Of a DNA stretch of 64,000 nt, positions 46,752-57,019 are shown piece after piece; the first letter of the stretch is position 1; each line of letters opens with the position of its first letter. Source of the stretch: Candidatus Woesearchaeota archaeon (lineage in GTDB: Archaea > Nanobdellota > Nanobdellia > Woesearchaeales > GW2011-AR9); contig JABHQW010000003.1 of NCBI GenBank assembly GCA_018696595.1, positions 1 to 64,000 on the forward strand, in the 5' to 3' direction. The notes under the pieces were generated by a model. The model was given only the letters and a program-made list of their open reading frames with translations, was not told the DNA's origin and did not search any database. The translations under genes were made by a program, and so were the position numbers.

Positions 46752-47738
46752 ATGAAAGCGTATCAACTAATAAAATATGGGCCTTCCAAGGAAGCATTTA
46801 AAACAATTGATGTAAAGACTCCAGAGATCAATGATGATGAACTTCTTGTTAAAGTTAAAGCAGCAGGAATTAATCCTGTTGATATTAAGATGAGATTAGG
46901 AATGATTCCTTCACTTGATCTACCAACTATTTTGGGTTATGATTTCTCAGGTGTTGTGGAGAAAGTTGGCAAGAATGTTACTCGGTTTAAGATTGGTGAT
47001 GAGGTATATTCAGCTGGTGCTAATCCTCATGATAAAGGAGGATCTTATGCAGAATACACTGCAGTAAATGAAAGATTAGCTGCAATAAAACCAAAGAATA
47101 TTACTTTTGTAGAAGCTGCTTCAATTCCTCTCGTGGGAATTACTGCTTATGAAGCTATATTCGAAAAACTAAATCTTCAAGAAAAAGAAGATATACTCAT
47201 TCATGGCGGTACTGGTGGTGTTGGATCAATTGCAATTCAATTAGCAAAACTTAAAGGGGCAGAAGTTTACTCAACCATCAGTTCACTTAGGAAAAAGAAG
47301 ATTGTTGAATCTTTGGGGGCCATTAGTATTGACTACACCGAAGAATGTTTTGTAAGGTATGCAAAGAATCTTCCAGGGAGTGGTTTTACAAAAATATTTG
47401 ATACTGTTGGTGGTAAAGTTTTCCAAGAAAGTTTGGGAGCACTTAAGCCCTATGGTCAAATAGCTTCAATTTTAAATGTTTTTGATGAAAGTTTAGATTT
47501 AAGTAGTGCAATGATTAATAATGCTTCTATACATTTTACAATGATGCTTTTACCTCTTAGATTGGGATTATATGATCAAATGAAAAAACAAGGGGTCATA
47601 CTTGAGAATTTATGTCATTTAATTGAATCTGGAAAAATAGTTCCAAGAGTAGAAAAAGTATTTTCAGATATGATTAAAGCTCATAATCATGCAGAAAAAG
47701 GTGGATTAGAAGGAAAACTAGTTGTTGAGTTTAATTAA
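46752..47738 (+). CDS. MDR family NAD(P)-dependent oxidoreductase (quinone-oxidoreductase-like)
   Basis: ILGYDFSGVVEKVGKNVTRFKIGDEVY; ILIHGGTGGVGSIAIQLAKLKGAEVY. Confidence 0.92.
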   Translation: MKAYQLIKYGPSKEAFKTIDVKTPEINDDELLVKVKAAGINPVDIKMRLGMIPSLDLPTILGYDFSGVVEKVGKNVTRFKIGDEVYSAGANPHDKGGSYAEYTAVNERLAAIKPKNITFVEAASIPLVGITAYEAIFEKLNLQEKEDILIHGGTGGVGSIAIQLAKLKGAEVYSTISSLRKKKIVESLGAISIDYTEECFVRYAKNLPGSGFTKIFDTVGGKVFQESLGALKPYGQIASILNVFDESLDLSSAMINNASIHFTMMLLPLRLGLYDQMKKQGVILENLCHLIESGKIVPRVEKVFSDMIKAHNHAEKGGLEGKLVVEFN

Positions 47739-47776
47739 TATTTAACACCATTTTATATACTTATCAAACTAAAACC

Positions 47777-48334
47777 ATGAAAATGACATACATATCTTTT
47801 AAAGAGAGAGAAACTAAAAATAATTATGCTGCCGATGAAGTTATTTCTGCATTACAAAAAGAAATTCGTCGTGGTAATCTAGAATCTGCATGTTTCTTTG
47901 GATTAGAATTGTTGGAATCTGGTTTGGAATTTGAAACCAAGTTTTGGGAAAGAATACTAGTGATTTCTGTTGAAGATATTGACGACGATAATAAAATACC
48001 ACTCATTAGATCATTAAAAGAAAATTACTTTGATTTAGTAAACTCAAAAAATTGGGACAAACATATGCAAGCAATTCAAGCTATAAAGATTCTGTGTGAA
48101 GCTAAGAAGGGCAGGATTATTAGTGAATTATATGATGTACTACAATTAAGGAAAAAAGATGGCTGGAAAGTTAAGGTACCAGATTATGCACTTGACAAAC
48201 ATACTAAGAAAGGAAAAGAAATGGGTAGAAGTTATAACCATTTCTTTGTTGAAGCTGCAAAAATAATTAATGTAAATAAAGTTGAAGATTTTAGATATCT
48301 AAATGAACTAAAAAAATATTATAAAATTAATTAA
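47777..48334 (+). CDS. Hypothetical protein, possibly replication-factor-C-like helical fold
   Basis: Intact ORF, helical; family assignment uncertain. Confidence 0.45.
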   Translation: MKMTYISFKERETKNNYAADEVISALQKEIRRGNLESACFFGLELLESGLEFETKFWERILVISVEDIDDDNKIPLIRSLKENYFDLVNSKNWDKHMQAIQAIKILCEAKKGRIISELYDVLQLRKKDGWKVKVPDYALDKHTKKGKEMGRSYNHFFVEAAKIINVNKVEDFRYLNELKKYYKIN

Positions 48335-49434
48335 AATTTTTTCTTAAATTCTCTTAAAACTAATTCCGATAACAAAACATTTGAATCAACACTATCTTTA
48401 ATTTCATCTTCTTTCATTAAACTAACTCTAGGTGCCCCTTCAGGTGCACGAATTAAAATAATATCACTTTCAGGAAATCTTTTACTAGCAAGTCTTGCAG
48501 TAGCTAATGATTTGCCATCATCATAGTATTTTTTAGGTAGATAAATTGTTTTACTTTTTGAAAATGATGTTAATGATAGACTGGGAGCATCCAAATTAGT
48601 TGGGCTTCCAGATAAATCAAAACTATTTTCGCCAACTAATATTATATTTGGTGATCTTGTTGAAATAAATGTTGGTTCAATTATATCAATCTCAATATCA
48701 TCTTGACCAACACGCGGCATTTTATTTAATAAATAGTTCTGCCAAAAAGATTTCACGCATTCACGAACATTAGTTGTACCTTTTAGCTTTCTTATTTCTG
48801 CTGTTTTTTCTTCACCTAAATCCCATTCTCTAGAATCATATGTTGAGCAATTAGATTCACTCCAATCTTTAATAAAAGTAGCAAAAGTCACATAATCACT
48901 TAATCGGGGAACTCTCGTAATATCCCATCCTTCTAATACTCTTGTACACTCAGTTAAAGTTCTTGGCGTGCTAAAATATTTGACGCCTTCTGCATCTAAC
49001 TTTTCGAACAATTTCTTTTCATGATAAACTTCAATTAATGAAACTCTTCCAAAAGTGTCAACAATTTCTTTATTTTCTTCAAATGCAGTTCCATCTAAAA
49101 CGCTGGCTTTTAATTGCATGAAAGAATAATACATTGGAATACTTAATGCACCTGCGCCTTTATTCAGATACCAGACATCAGGCATTCTTAATCCAATATC
49201 CTCATCATCTTCTGGACAAAGTTCATCTTGGTGTACTTGATAGCCTTCTTCAGATAATAGGTCTGCAAGAATATCTGTGTTTAATCCACCATAAGTTAAT
49301 ATTGGTAATTTAGAAGTTGTTTCTAAATCGAGATTATTATGTGAATTATTTAAATCACAAACATAAATTCTTGATTCGATCTTTCTAATATTTAATGGGT
49401 TTCTTATTTTTTGTTTTAAGTTTGTTTCGTACAT
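48331..49434 (-). CDS. Hypothetical protein
   Basis: Intact 367-aa ORF, family not recognised. Confidence 0.6.
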   Translation of the reverse strand: MYETNLKQKIRNPLNIRKIESRIYVCDLNNSHNNLDLETTSKLPILTYGGLNTDILADLLSEEGYQVHQDELCPEDDEDIGLRMPDVWYLNKGAGALSIPMYYSFMQLKASVLDGTAFEENKEIVDTFGRVSLIEVYHEKKLFEKLDAEGVKYFSTPRTLTECTRVLEGWDITRVPRLSDYVTFATFIKDWSESNCSTYDSREWDLGEEKTAEIRKLKGTTNVRECVKSFWQNYLLNKMPRVGQDDIEIDIIEPTFISTRSPNIILVGENSFDLSGSPTNLDAPSLSLTSFSKSKTIYLPKKYYDDGKSLATARLASKRFPESDIILIRAPEGAPRVSLMKEDEIKDSVDSNVLLSELVLREFKKKF

Positions 49435-49481
49435 AAGTAACTATAAATGATTCTTTTAAATTACTCTTTCCCCAAAAATCC

Positions 49482-49545
49482 CGTAACAATTCCGCACGTT
49501 TTCCGACGACATATAAAGAAAACAATGTTTCTCGGAAACTTTCCG
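49482..49545. promoter_or_regulatory. Island motifs CGTAACAATTCCG and CGGAA-ACT-TTCCG
   Basis: 49482-49494 and 49533-49545 in divergent promoter. Confidence 0.5.
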
Positions 49546-49593
49546 GAACTTTAATAACAACGCTTTTTAAAAAGAAAATTAACATTTTCTAAA

Positions 49594-50028
49594 ATGAAAG
49601 AAAAAGAGCGGTTAATAATTTCACACTTAAGAAAAGATGCACGTTCTAGTTTAGCTTCAATTTCTTTTGATATTAAAATGCCCATTTCTACAATCTATGA
49701 TAAGATTAACCGTTTTCAAAAAGACAAGACTATCAGAAAACAGGTTGCACTAATAGATTTCAGAAAGTTAGGTTATCATCATCATACAAAATTAGCTTTA
49801 CAAGTTCCTCGTTTACAGAAACAATCCTTACAAGAATTCTTAACTAACCATTCAGCAATTAATTCTATTCATGAAATTAATAGTGATTATGATTTTATGG
49901 TTGAAACAGTGCATAAAGACATTAAAGAATATTTAGATTTTATTGAAACTTTAAATGAATCTTTTGACATTACGAATAAACAAGAATTTCAAATCATTAA
50001 TGATCTTGCAAGAGAAAAGTTTGTTTAA
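49594..50028 (+). CDS. Lrp/AsnC-like regulator (island paralog 2)
   Basis: LIISHLRKDARSSLASISFDIKMPISTIYDKINRFQ; GYHHHTKLAL; VETVHKDIKEYLDFIE. Confidence 0.75.
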   Translation: MKEKERLIISHLRKDARSSLASISFDIKMPISTIYDKINRFQKDKTIRKQVALIDFRKLGYHHHTKLALQVPRLQKQSLQEFLTNHSAINSIHEINSDYDFMVETVHKDIKEYLDFIETLNESFDITNKQEFQIINDLAREKFV

Positions 50029-51032
50029 ATTAATAATCCTTCGTTCGGTTCTGGGAATGAACCCTTTTCCAAAAATTCATTGATTAATTGTTTGGCAGAC
50101 TTACCATGATAATCTTTTGCAAACTTTTTCTTTGTTTGGGCAATGTGTCTCTGAAGTTCTTCGGGAAGAGTTCGTTCTCTGAAAAGGTTTTCCATTACTT
50201 CTTCTGGCTGATCTGTTTCGTAAAGTTTTCCAAATAACTTTGGTACCACTAATTCCTCTAGGATCTCAGAGTAAGTTCCAAGGGTTGTAACTTGAATTCC
50301 AGTATTCAATGATCCTCTTTCCAAGTTTTCTGGGTCATAAAGCACAACGTAAGCTTTTTTAGGAACTACCTTATCATTTTCTCTTAGTTCTTTAGTTTCT
50401 ACCTCAACTTCTAAAGTGATACTAGCACCAGGACCAAACAATCCCCGGTCATTTTGTTCATAAATATCAGGAGTAAATGGAATAATTATTTTTGGTAACT
50501 TTCTTCGTTCTTCAAATAAAGGCGGTCTGTTTTCATTTCCTTCGTTAGTAAGCGTATTACTTTCATCAAGTTCAATTTCCATATATGGTAATACTTCGTA
50601 AGGATAAGCACTTTCATTTATTTTAACTTCATAACTTTTTACTGTTCCTTCTAAATTAACAATAATTTTCTTCTTTGCTGGATCATAACAACTAAAGTTA
50701 CCCCAATTATCAATTTCAATTCTACGTTCTGGTGATGTGAGTTTACTTGTTAATGAATTAATAATTTCTTCTTGAGCTTCTCTTTCATCTCCAGCCAATT
50801 CACTTTCTTTATCTGCATTCCAACCAGTTAATCTATATTCAGCAAGAATTGTACCACTTTGAGAAATACTATAAACAGTTGAACAATCTTCAATCCCAGT
50901 ACTCGTTCTTCTACCCTTAATCACATTTGCTCTAGCTGAATATTCTTCACCAACTTGAGTATTATCAACTACAAAATCAATAAAATCCGTATAATTTGTA
51001 AATATTTGTGGTTCGCTCATAATGTTATCCAT
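50025..51032 (-). CDS. Hypothetical protein
   Basis: Intact ORF, beta-rich; family not recognised. Confidence 0.6.
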   Translation of the reverse strand: MDNIMSEPQIFTNYTDFIDFVVDNTQVGEEYSARANVIKGRRTSTGIEDCSTVYSISQSGTILAEYRLTGWNADKESELAGDEREAQEEIINSLTSKLTSPERRIEIDNWGNFSCYDPAKKKIIVNLEGTVKSYEVKINESAYPYEVLPYMEIELDESNTLTNEGNENRPPLFEERRKLPKIIIPFTPDIYEQNDRGLFGPGASITLEVEVETKELRENDKVVPKKAYVVLYDPENLERGSLNTGIQVTTLGTYSEILEELVVPKLFGKLYETDQPEEVMENLFRERTLPEELQRHIAQTKKKFAKDYHGKSAKQLINEFLEKGSFPEPNEGLLI

Positions 51033-51141
51033 TTTTAATTATTTGCTTATAAATCTTTCTATTTATTTACTACTCTTGTGTGATTATTCTCTTGACAACA
51101 AATAATTTTATAAATCCAAGGGGTCTGCTAAAAATTGTAAA

Positions 51142-51684
51142 ATGGGGGATGTAATAGATGTTTGCAAAAGAAGACAATTTCCTGCCGTGATTGTAAATGG
51201 TAGGGAGGGTTCACAAAGAGATTACGTACTACGAGAATTAATCGGAATTTTAACTGTGTTTTATAGTGGTTGTGGATTTACTTTTTCAAGCACTTCAAGG
51301 GAAGGAGAATCTAGGTGGAAACGACCTAAACTCTATTTTAATGTGTTTGATCCTAAAGGCAACAAGTCAACTAGAGTTGCTATTGAAGAACGTAGAGATG
51401 GAGTCAGAACATTAAAGGAAGATTCTGGTAGGGATTATGCAGCTTCTCCATTAACAAGATACTCTCCTTGTTTTGCTATTTATTTTGATTCTCAACGTGA
51501 TGAAAGATTTTTTAGAAATAAAATGAAGCGTAGTGGTGAACAAGGTGGTCTTGAGGGCAAGATTGTTAATTTAGAAGAATTCTTAATCCGGGAAAGAGAG
51601 AAGTATAGTTATGTGCAAAGAGACCTGTTTCACAATCACTTAAAACCTCAACTTGAATCTAAGAGAAGGGCAGAAAATTATTAA
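51142..51684 (+). CDS. Hypothetical protein
   Basis: Intact ORF. Confidence 0.5.
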   Translation: MGDVIDVCKRRQFPAVIVNGREGSQRDYVLRELIGILTVFYSGCGFTFSSTSREGESRWKRPKLYFNVFDPKGNKSTRVAIEERRDGVRTLKEDSGRDYAASPLTRYSPCFAIYFDSQRDERFFRNKMKRSGEQGGLEGKIVNLEEFLIREREKYSYVQRDLFHNHLKPQLESKRRAENY

Positions 51685-52910
51685 ACTAACTTCCCATTAA
51701 AGATATTATGTTTATCTCTACTAATCTTAACTCTAACTTTTTTTCCTTTCTTAAAATCACAGTTCGGGATAGAAATTACTCTGTTCTTTGCTACAGCGAT
51801 ACAAGAATTTGCAAATCTATCTGGAGACTTAATAATCGCTTTCACTGTATCATCAATTTGGAAGGGTTTATCTAACTCTTTAGTTTTTTGAATTCCAAAG
51901 TCTGTTGCTGATAACTTTTGTTTAGTTGCAGTCTTCTCACTTAACTCGTTAATCATTTGATAAAACTCTTGCCAAGACTTTGCCCTAGTTGGATTTCTTC
52001 CAGTTTTATAATTAAGAAAATTTTGTATTCCAATAATGGGGTGTTTTGCTTTCTTTTCAATACCTAACTCTTTAACAAAGTTAACAATCTTAACTAATTC
52101 TTGGTCATTATATCCGGGAAGATAAACTGGAGCGATTAAAACTTTAACCTCTTTTTCTACGGCATATTTAATCATTTTCATAACATAGTTAACATTATAT
52201 TTGCAACCTGCCATTTTTTCTGCCAGTTCTGGATCAATGGCATCTAAAGAAACATTAAATCTTAACTTGTCTTTGAATTTAGATAACTCATCTATTTGCG
52301 ACTTAGTAACAATAGTAAAATTTGAGTCCATAGAAATAATTGTTATTTGTTTGTTATTGTACAAATCTTCAACTAACGGTATTAAGTCTGCATACAAGAA
52401 AGGTTCTCCTTGTACCCCAATATGAATCTCGACTGGTTCTTCTACAAATTTAAGTAACTGTTGTAATTCTTCTACTAAGTAATCTTTTTCGACAACAAAG
52501 TCAGTTTTCTTTGACTTTTTCCCTTCACCAACAGAACAGTAAATACAATCTAAATTGCAAGAAGTTACTGGCTTGATTTCGATAAGTGAAGTGTTCCTGT
52601 AAACAATCCCAAAAGAAACATGACCAATTAAAGGAACTCCTGAATTTTGATGAATGTAAACTGCTTTGTTTCCATTAATTGAGTTTTTTAATTGATCCAG
52701 ATGTTTAGCTAAAAGATTAGAAAAATTTCGTTCTGCTTTATCTTGATAAGTTTCTGTAAACTCTAAAGTGTGTTCATCAACTAATTTAAACGGCCCAACT
52801 TGATTTAGTTCTTCTACCAGAATTTTTGTGTAGAAGATATTAAGAAGATTAACCTGTAATTGATCTTTCTTAAGTACGAATGATAATGTTTTGAAGTTCA
52901 GTTGTGCCAT
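51681..52910 (-). CDS. Radical SAM protein
   Basis: IKPVTSCNLDCIYCSVGEG (CxxxCxxC), HIGVQGEPFLYADL; C-terminal TRAM-like segment. Confidence 0.9.
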   Translation of the reverse strand: MAQLNFKTLSFVLKKDQLQVNLLNIFYTKILVEELNQVGPFKLVDEHTLEFTETYQDKAERNFSNLLAKHLDQLKNSINGNKAVYIHQNSGVPLIGHVSFGIVYRNTSLIEIKPVTSCNLDCIYCSVGEGKKSKKTDFVVEKDYLVEELQQLLKFVEEPVEIHIGVQGEPFLYADLIPLVEDLYNNKQITIISMDSNFTIVTKSQIDELSKFKDKLRFNVSLDAIDPELAEKMAGCKYNVNYVMKMIKYAVEKEVKVLIAPVYLPGYNDQELVKIVNFVKELGIEKKAKHPIIGIQNFLNYKTGRNPTRAKSWQEFYQMINELSEKTATKQKLSATDFGIQKTKELDKPFQIDDTVKAIIKSPDRFANSCIAVAKNRVISIPNCDFKKGKKVRVKISRDKHNIFNGKLV

Positions 52911-53039
52911 ATTTGCTCTATTTCTGCCTTATTTTATAAACTTATTGTTATCTGTCATTGAGAGATGGTAACTTAATCTGTGGTCTTAAGAAAAGATAAA
53001 CTTTTTAATAAGGTGCTCTTATAGAATTTTAGGGGGTTT

Positions 53040-53807
53040 ATGGAAGATATAAAGATTACTTTAGAAACTTTGTACGATATTCTTCGTAATGAGAAGAAGA
53101 AAGAGGAATTGCAGACGCTAGAAGAAACTTTCTTCGCTGATGTTGTCTCTTATTTAAAAGAGAAAAAAATGTTCTTAGACTTAAAGAAAGACGACGACGA
53201 TCCTTTTGCTTCTGGTGAGAAAGATAAGTTAGAGTATGAAATCAGAAGTATTAAACGAATTCTTAAAGAGATTTATGAGAAAAGAGAGAAGAAAATTCTT
53301 GACATTGCTTTGAACAAAAGCAGAACTGGCTCAGAGATTATTGATGCTGGTTCAATGTTAAAAGAAGAGAAAGATTTTTACAAGAAAGTATTAGACATTC
53401 TAGACTTACATCGTAAAGGAATTATTTTAAACTTATTTCAAGGAAAGCTTCCTCAGTTATTTGATTCTGAAGTTAAAGAAAGTCCCGCTGACCAGAAACT
53501 AACAGATGTAAAGGTTGAAGTGGAAAAAACTTCTGGACCAACGGTTGAAACTTCTAAAGTAACTTCATCTAATGCAACTGAAGAAACAACGGGATCTGAA
53601 GATGCTACAGAAACAACTGAGAACCCAGAAGAAACTACTTCTAAAATTGAAATTGAATTGATGAAAATAAAGATGGTTAAACCAATGCCTAGTTTTGTTT
53701 GGAAAGACATGAAAGTTTATGGTCCCTATGAGATTGGCGATGAAGTAGAGATTTTTCCAGAGGTTGCTGAGTTAATGGTCAGGAAAGGAAGAGCTGAAAA
53801 GGTTTAG
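53040..53807 (+). CDS. Archaeal GINS-like replication protein
   Basis: LETLYDILRNEKKKEELQTLEETFFADVVSYL; ILDIALNKSRTGSEIIDAGSMLKEEKDFYKKVLDIL; C-terminal GPYEIGDEVEIFPEVAELMVRKGRAEKV. Confidence 0.72.
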   Translation: MEDIKITLETLYDILRNEKKKEELQTLEETFFADVVSYLKEKKMFLDLKKDDDDPFASGEKDKLEYEIRSIKRILKEIYEKREKKILDIALNKSRTGSEIIDAGSMLKEEKDFYKKVLDILDLHRKGIILNLFQGKLPQLFDSEVKESPADQKLTDVKVEVEKTSGPTVETSKVTSSNATEETTGSEDATETTENPEETTSKIEIELMKIKMVKPMPSFVWKDMKVYGPYEIGDEVEIFPEVAELMVRKGRAEKV

Positions 53808-53808
53808 A

Positions 53809-54387
53809 ATGACTCTTGAAGATTCTGTAAGACGCCATGGGGGGATGGTTGTAAGAATTGCAAGAATCTTTATGGGATATTCTACTAACTCTTTAGCTTC
53901 TGATCTTGGCATATCGCACTCACAATTAAGCTGTATTGAAACTGGAAAACGGAGCATCTCAACTTTACAACGTCTTTATCGTTCTGCAAAAGCTCTTGGA
54001 TTATCGCCCGATGATTTTGGCACTTTTGCTTTAGAATTAGATGCTAATGATCAGGGGTCAGATTTAGCAGATTTTTATCAACAATTAAACAATCAACGTC
54101 TTCCTGAAGATGCATTTGATTATGCTCGTGGTGACAGCATAAGAATTGTTAGATCTCTTTTAGGAATTACACAAAAGTCTATTTGTGAAAGAACTTCTCT
54201 TTCTGACATTGAGAATATGTATCGAGTAGCTAGTGATAATATGCTTACAATGATTTGTTCAAGTTTAGATGTAGAATTGGATTACTTAAATGCCATTTCT
54301 GTAAAAAGTGACTCTCTTAATTCTGAAGATAATGAAAAACAAAGAGAAACTTTTTTAAGATTACATCAACGTTGGAAAAGGTATTGA
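53809..54387 (+). CDS. XRE-type HTH protein
   Basis: ARIFMGYSTNSLASDLGISHSQLSCIETGKRSISTLQRLYRSAKALGL. Confidence 0.78.
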   Translation: MTLEDSVRRHGGMVVRIARIFMGYSTNSLASDLGISHSQLSCIETGKRSISTLQRLYRSAKALGLSPDDFGTFALELDANDQGSDLADFYQQLNNQRLPEDAFDYARGDSIRIVRSLLGITQKSICERTSLSDIENMYRVASDNMLTMICSSLDVELDYLNAISVKSDSLNSEDNEKQRETFLRLHQRWKRY

Positions 54388-54422
54388 TTAAATGTTTAGT
54401 TTTCCGTAAAGTTTTTGCCTAA

Positions 54423-54716
54423 CTAGACTTTTACTTCAGCAAGAATTTCTTTTAGTTGTTCATCATATCTTTTAAATAGTCTTGGATGACATTCTTTTAA
54501 GTCAGATTTAACTAATTGGTATACATGAACAACTGCTTCTAAACTTAATTGGTGTGCTTCTGGATCTTGTTGATAAGATGGAAATATCTCCAATGCTAAT
54601 TTAACTGCTTCATCTACATTCATTAATTGATCATATTGTAATTGAGTAATTGCTTTTTGGTTATCTTTCATCAAGGAACCAATGTCTTGAGGAACAATTC
54701 TACTAGTTTGTGTCAT
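54423..54716 (-). CDS. Hypothetical protein
   Basis: Intact ORF adjacent to HD gene. Confidence 0.5.
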   Translation of the reverse strand: MTQTSRIVPQDIGSLMKDNQKAITQLQYDQLMNVDEAVKLALEIFPSYQQDPEAHQLSLEAVVHVYQLVKSDLKECHPRLFKRYDEQLKEILAEVKV

Positions 54717-54717
54717 T

Positions 54718-55905
54718 TTATCTTTTCTTCATACAAATCTGTCCACGACTACACAATTCAGAACAACCAAATCCAGAAATAACATATCTTCTTTTGTAAA
54801 GTAAACGAGAAACAACTTCTTTTAACGCATGAGCATCTTTATATTCAATCACGGCATGCAATTGTTTATCTGTGAAGTTAAAATCTGCAAAAAACTTTTT
54901 ACAATATTTCATCTCGTCACCCTTCATCTTGTCAAACTTTTTCCATTCTTGATGTAAACGAGCATCATATTTCTTAACAATTCCTTGATACAGGCGCATG
55001 GGGTGAGTCTCTTTCTTTTCAACTTGAGTAACTCCCCACAATCCATGTTTTTCGTGAACAAATTTTCTAAACGCTAATTGTAACATTGATTCAACATTAA
55101 AGATATCTTTAGCTAAACTGGCATGACAAACATTTAAGAAAGCATCATAGGTTGCTTTACAACATTTTCTGAACAGTTTTTCTGTTGGGTGGATTGCTTT
55201 ATCAAAATCAACATCTTCACCATATTTGTCAATTAGAAATCTTTTAGTATTGTTAAGAATGAATAAGTTTTTGAAAGCTTGATAAATTTTTCCCAGTTCA
55301 TTAAATGGTGCTAAACTTTGAATATTGTGGATTCTGTCAGCAAGTTTCACTTGGATTGCTTTTTCTTTAATTTTTTCATCTTTATGGTTATAGATTGCTG
55401 AGATTGAACGATAATAAAAGTGTCTTTTATGTCTTGTCAATAATCTTAGAACTTCAATGATTTCTTTAACCATCTTAGTGTCTAGTTTATTTTCTTTACA
55501 ATATTCAGTTAATTCTGTTTCTAGGTCAAAAAATACTTTTGTTTCAAATTTATCTAATAATGTTAATCCTTTTTCGTCTTTAGCAATTTTATTTTCTTTT
55601 TGATAACAATCAACTTTTTCTTCAATATAATCATGTAATAATGCCGATGATAAAGTTACGGGATCATCAATGTCTGCTTTCTTTAAATCCCAAGCAAGGT
55701 TTAATGGGTGAACAAACGGATTTGTACCATCTTTTCTGATTGGGAACTCTTTGTATGCTTTTTTTGTTTTTTCATAAAGGTAAGAAAAGAATTTGCCGAA
55801 TTTGTTTTTTGGGTTTGTTAAATCTTTAACTAAGAGGATTTCATTAGCTGGCTGCCAATGTTTAACCATTTTAAATTTTTTATATTCTTTTGATAATCTA
55901 TGCAT
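54718..55905 (-). CDS. HD-domain protein (RelA/SpoT HD-like)
   Basis: NPFVHPLNLAWDLKKADIDDPVTLSSALLHDYIEE; KLADRIHNIQSL. Confidence 0.65.
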   Translation of the reverse strand: MHRLSKEYKKFKMVKHWQPANEILLVKDLTNPKNKFGKFFSYLYEKTKKAYKEFPIRKDGTNPFVHPLNLAWDLKKADIDDPVTLSSALLHDYIEEKVDCYQKENKIAKDEKGLTLLDKFETKVFFDLETELTEYCKENKLDTKMVKEIIEVLRLLTRHKRHFYYRSISAIYNHKDEKIKEKAIQVKLADRIHNIQSLAPFNELGKIYQAFKNLFILNNTKRFLIDKYGEDVDFDKAIHPTEKLFRKCCKATYDAFLNVCHASLAKDIFNVESMLQLAFRKFVHEKHGLWGVTQVEKKETHPMRLYQGIVKKYDARLHQEWKKFDKMKGDEMKYCKKFFADFNFTDKQLHAVIEYKDAHALKEVVSRLLYKRRYVISGFGCSELCSRGQICMKKR

Positions 55906-56029
55906 GGGCTTATTGGAATTTTTTCTAAGATTTTAAAGCTTTCGTTAATAAAGGGCTTGAGTTTAGTCAAGAGCATTCTTTAGTGTAAAGTCAATACTTT
56001 TATATATTAATTTATTTCTGATAAATAAC

Positions 56030-56449
56030 ATGAAAGTCTCAAACCCAGTAGATCTAATTATAATTAATAAAGAAAACCAAATACTTCTATGTAAAAGAAC
56101 TGAGGAAGAACACGGATATAAAGACACTTGGTCAATTCCGGGTGGGGGTCCCGAATTTGATGAGGGGATTGAAGAAGCCCTTCATAGAGAAATTAAAGAG
56201 GAATTAGATTGTAAAATTAAGTGGTATAAATATTTTAAATCCTATTTCATGAAATTATCTGAGGAACATATATCTAGGGCAATATATTTTTATGGGGAAA
56301 TTGAGGGCGACATTAAACTGAATCATGAATTGTCTGACTTTAAGTGGTTTGACATAAATGATCCCCATATTTTTAACCTTAGTTTTGCATTTAATCAAAA
56401 AGATGTTCTAAAAGATTTTATAACATTCTGGAAAAAAGCTGTAAAATAA
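56030..56449 (+). CDS. NUDIX hydrolase
   Basis: WSIPGGGPEFDEGIEEALHREIKEELDC. Confidence 0.92.
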   Translation: MKVSNPVDLIIINKENQILLCKRTEEEHGYKDTWSIPGGGPEFDEGIEEALHREIKEELDCKIKWYKYFKSYFMKLSEEHISRAIYFYGEIEGDIKLNHELSDFKWFDINDPHIFNLSFAFNQKDVLKDFITFWKKAVK

Positions 56450-56515
56450 CTAATAATCTTATTTTTATCACTTTCTGGGCATAACCTTATAAAGGGGAAG
56501 CGTTTTTCAGCAGTT

Positions 56516-56947
56516 ATGAAAAAATTTGTAAGAAGAGAAAGCGGAGATTCCAAGGGTCGAGGAAGACCTAGAGGCGGATCTTCAAGAGGCGGAGACCGAG
56601 GCGGTTACTCTAGTGGAGGATCTCGAGGAGGTTCTTCAAGAGGCGGAGACCGAGGCGGTTACTCTGGTCGAGGATCTAGAGATTCAGATCGGGGCGGAAG
56701 ATACGCTGGAAGAGAATCAAAGCGTGGAAGTCAAAACCGAAGAGATTTTGAAATGACTGAAGTTATCTGTTCTGCATGTAAATCTAAATGTGAAGTGCCT
56801 TTCAAACCAACTTCTGATAAACCAGTTTACTGTAGTGACTGTTTTGGAAAACAAGATAAAGGCGGTTCTAGTCAATCTTCTGGCAAAGATCTTGAAATGA
56901 TTAACAAGAAGCTAGACAAGATTATGAAAGCTTTAGAGATCAAATAA
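56516..56947 (+). CDS. RGG-rich protein with CxxC..CxxC zinc motif
   Basis: RGGDRGGYS repeats; VICSACKSKCEVPFKPTSDKPVYCSDCF. Confidence 0.8.
   Translation: MKKFVRRESGDSKGRGRPRGGSSRGGDRGGYSSGGSRGGSSRGGDRGGYSGRGSRDSDRGGRYAGRESKRGSQNRRDFEMTEVICSACKSKCEVPFKPTSDKPVYCSDCFGKQDKGGSSQSSGKDLEMINKKLDKIMKALEIK
56579..56665 (+). repeat. Identical 33-nt direct repeats encoding RGG segment
   Basis: TCTTCAAGAGGCGGAGACCGAGGCGGTTACTCT at 56579-56611 and 56633-56665 (period 54). Confidence 0.9.
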
Positions 56948-57019
56948 ATTCTTATTAATTATTTTTTTAATATCTTTAACCAAAATCTTTATAAACCAAT
57001 CACGTAATAATACTTTAAA

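Noticed and set aside
31340-51684. Integrated virus or transposon
   Set aside because: No integrase, transposase, capsid or terminase-like ORF and no terminal repeats recognised around the accessory region.
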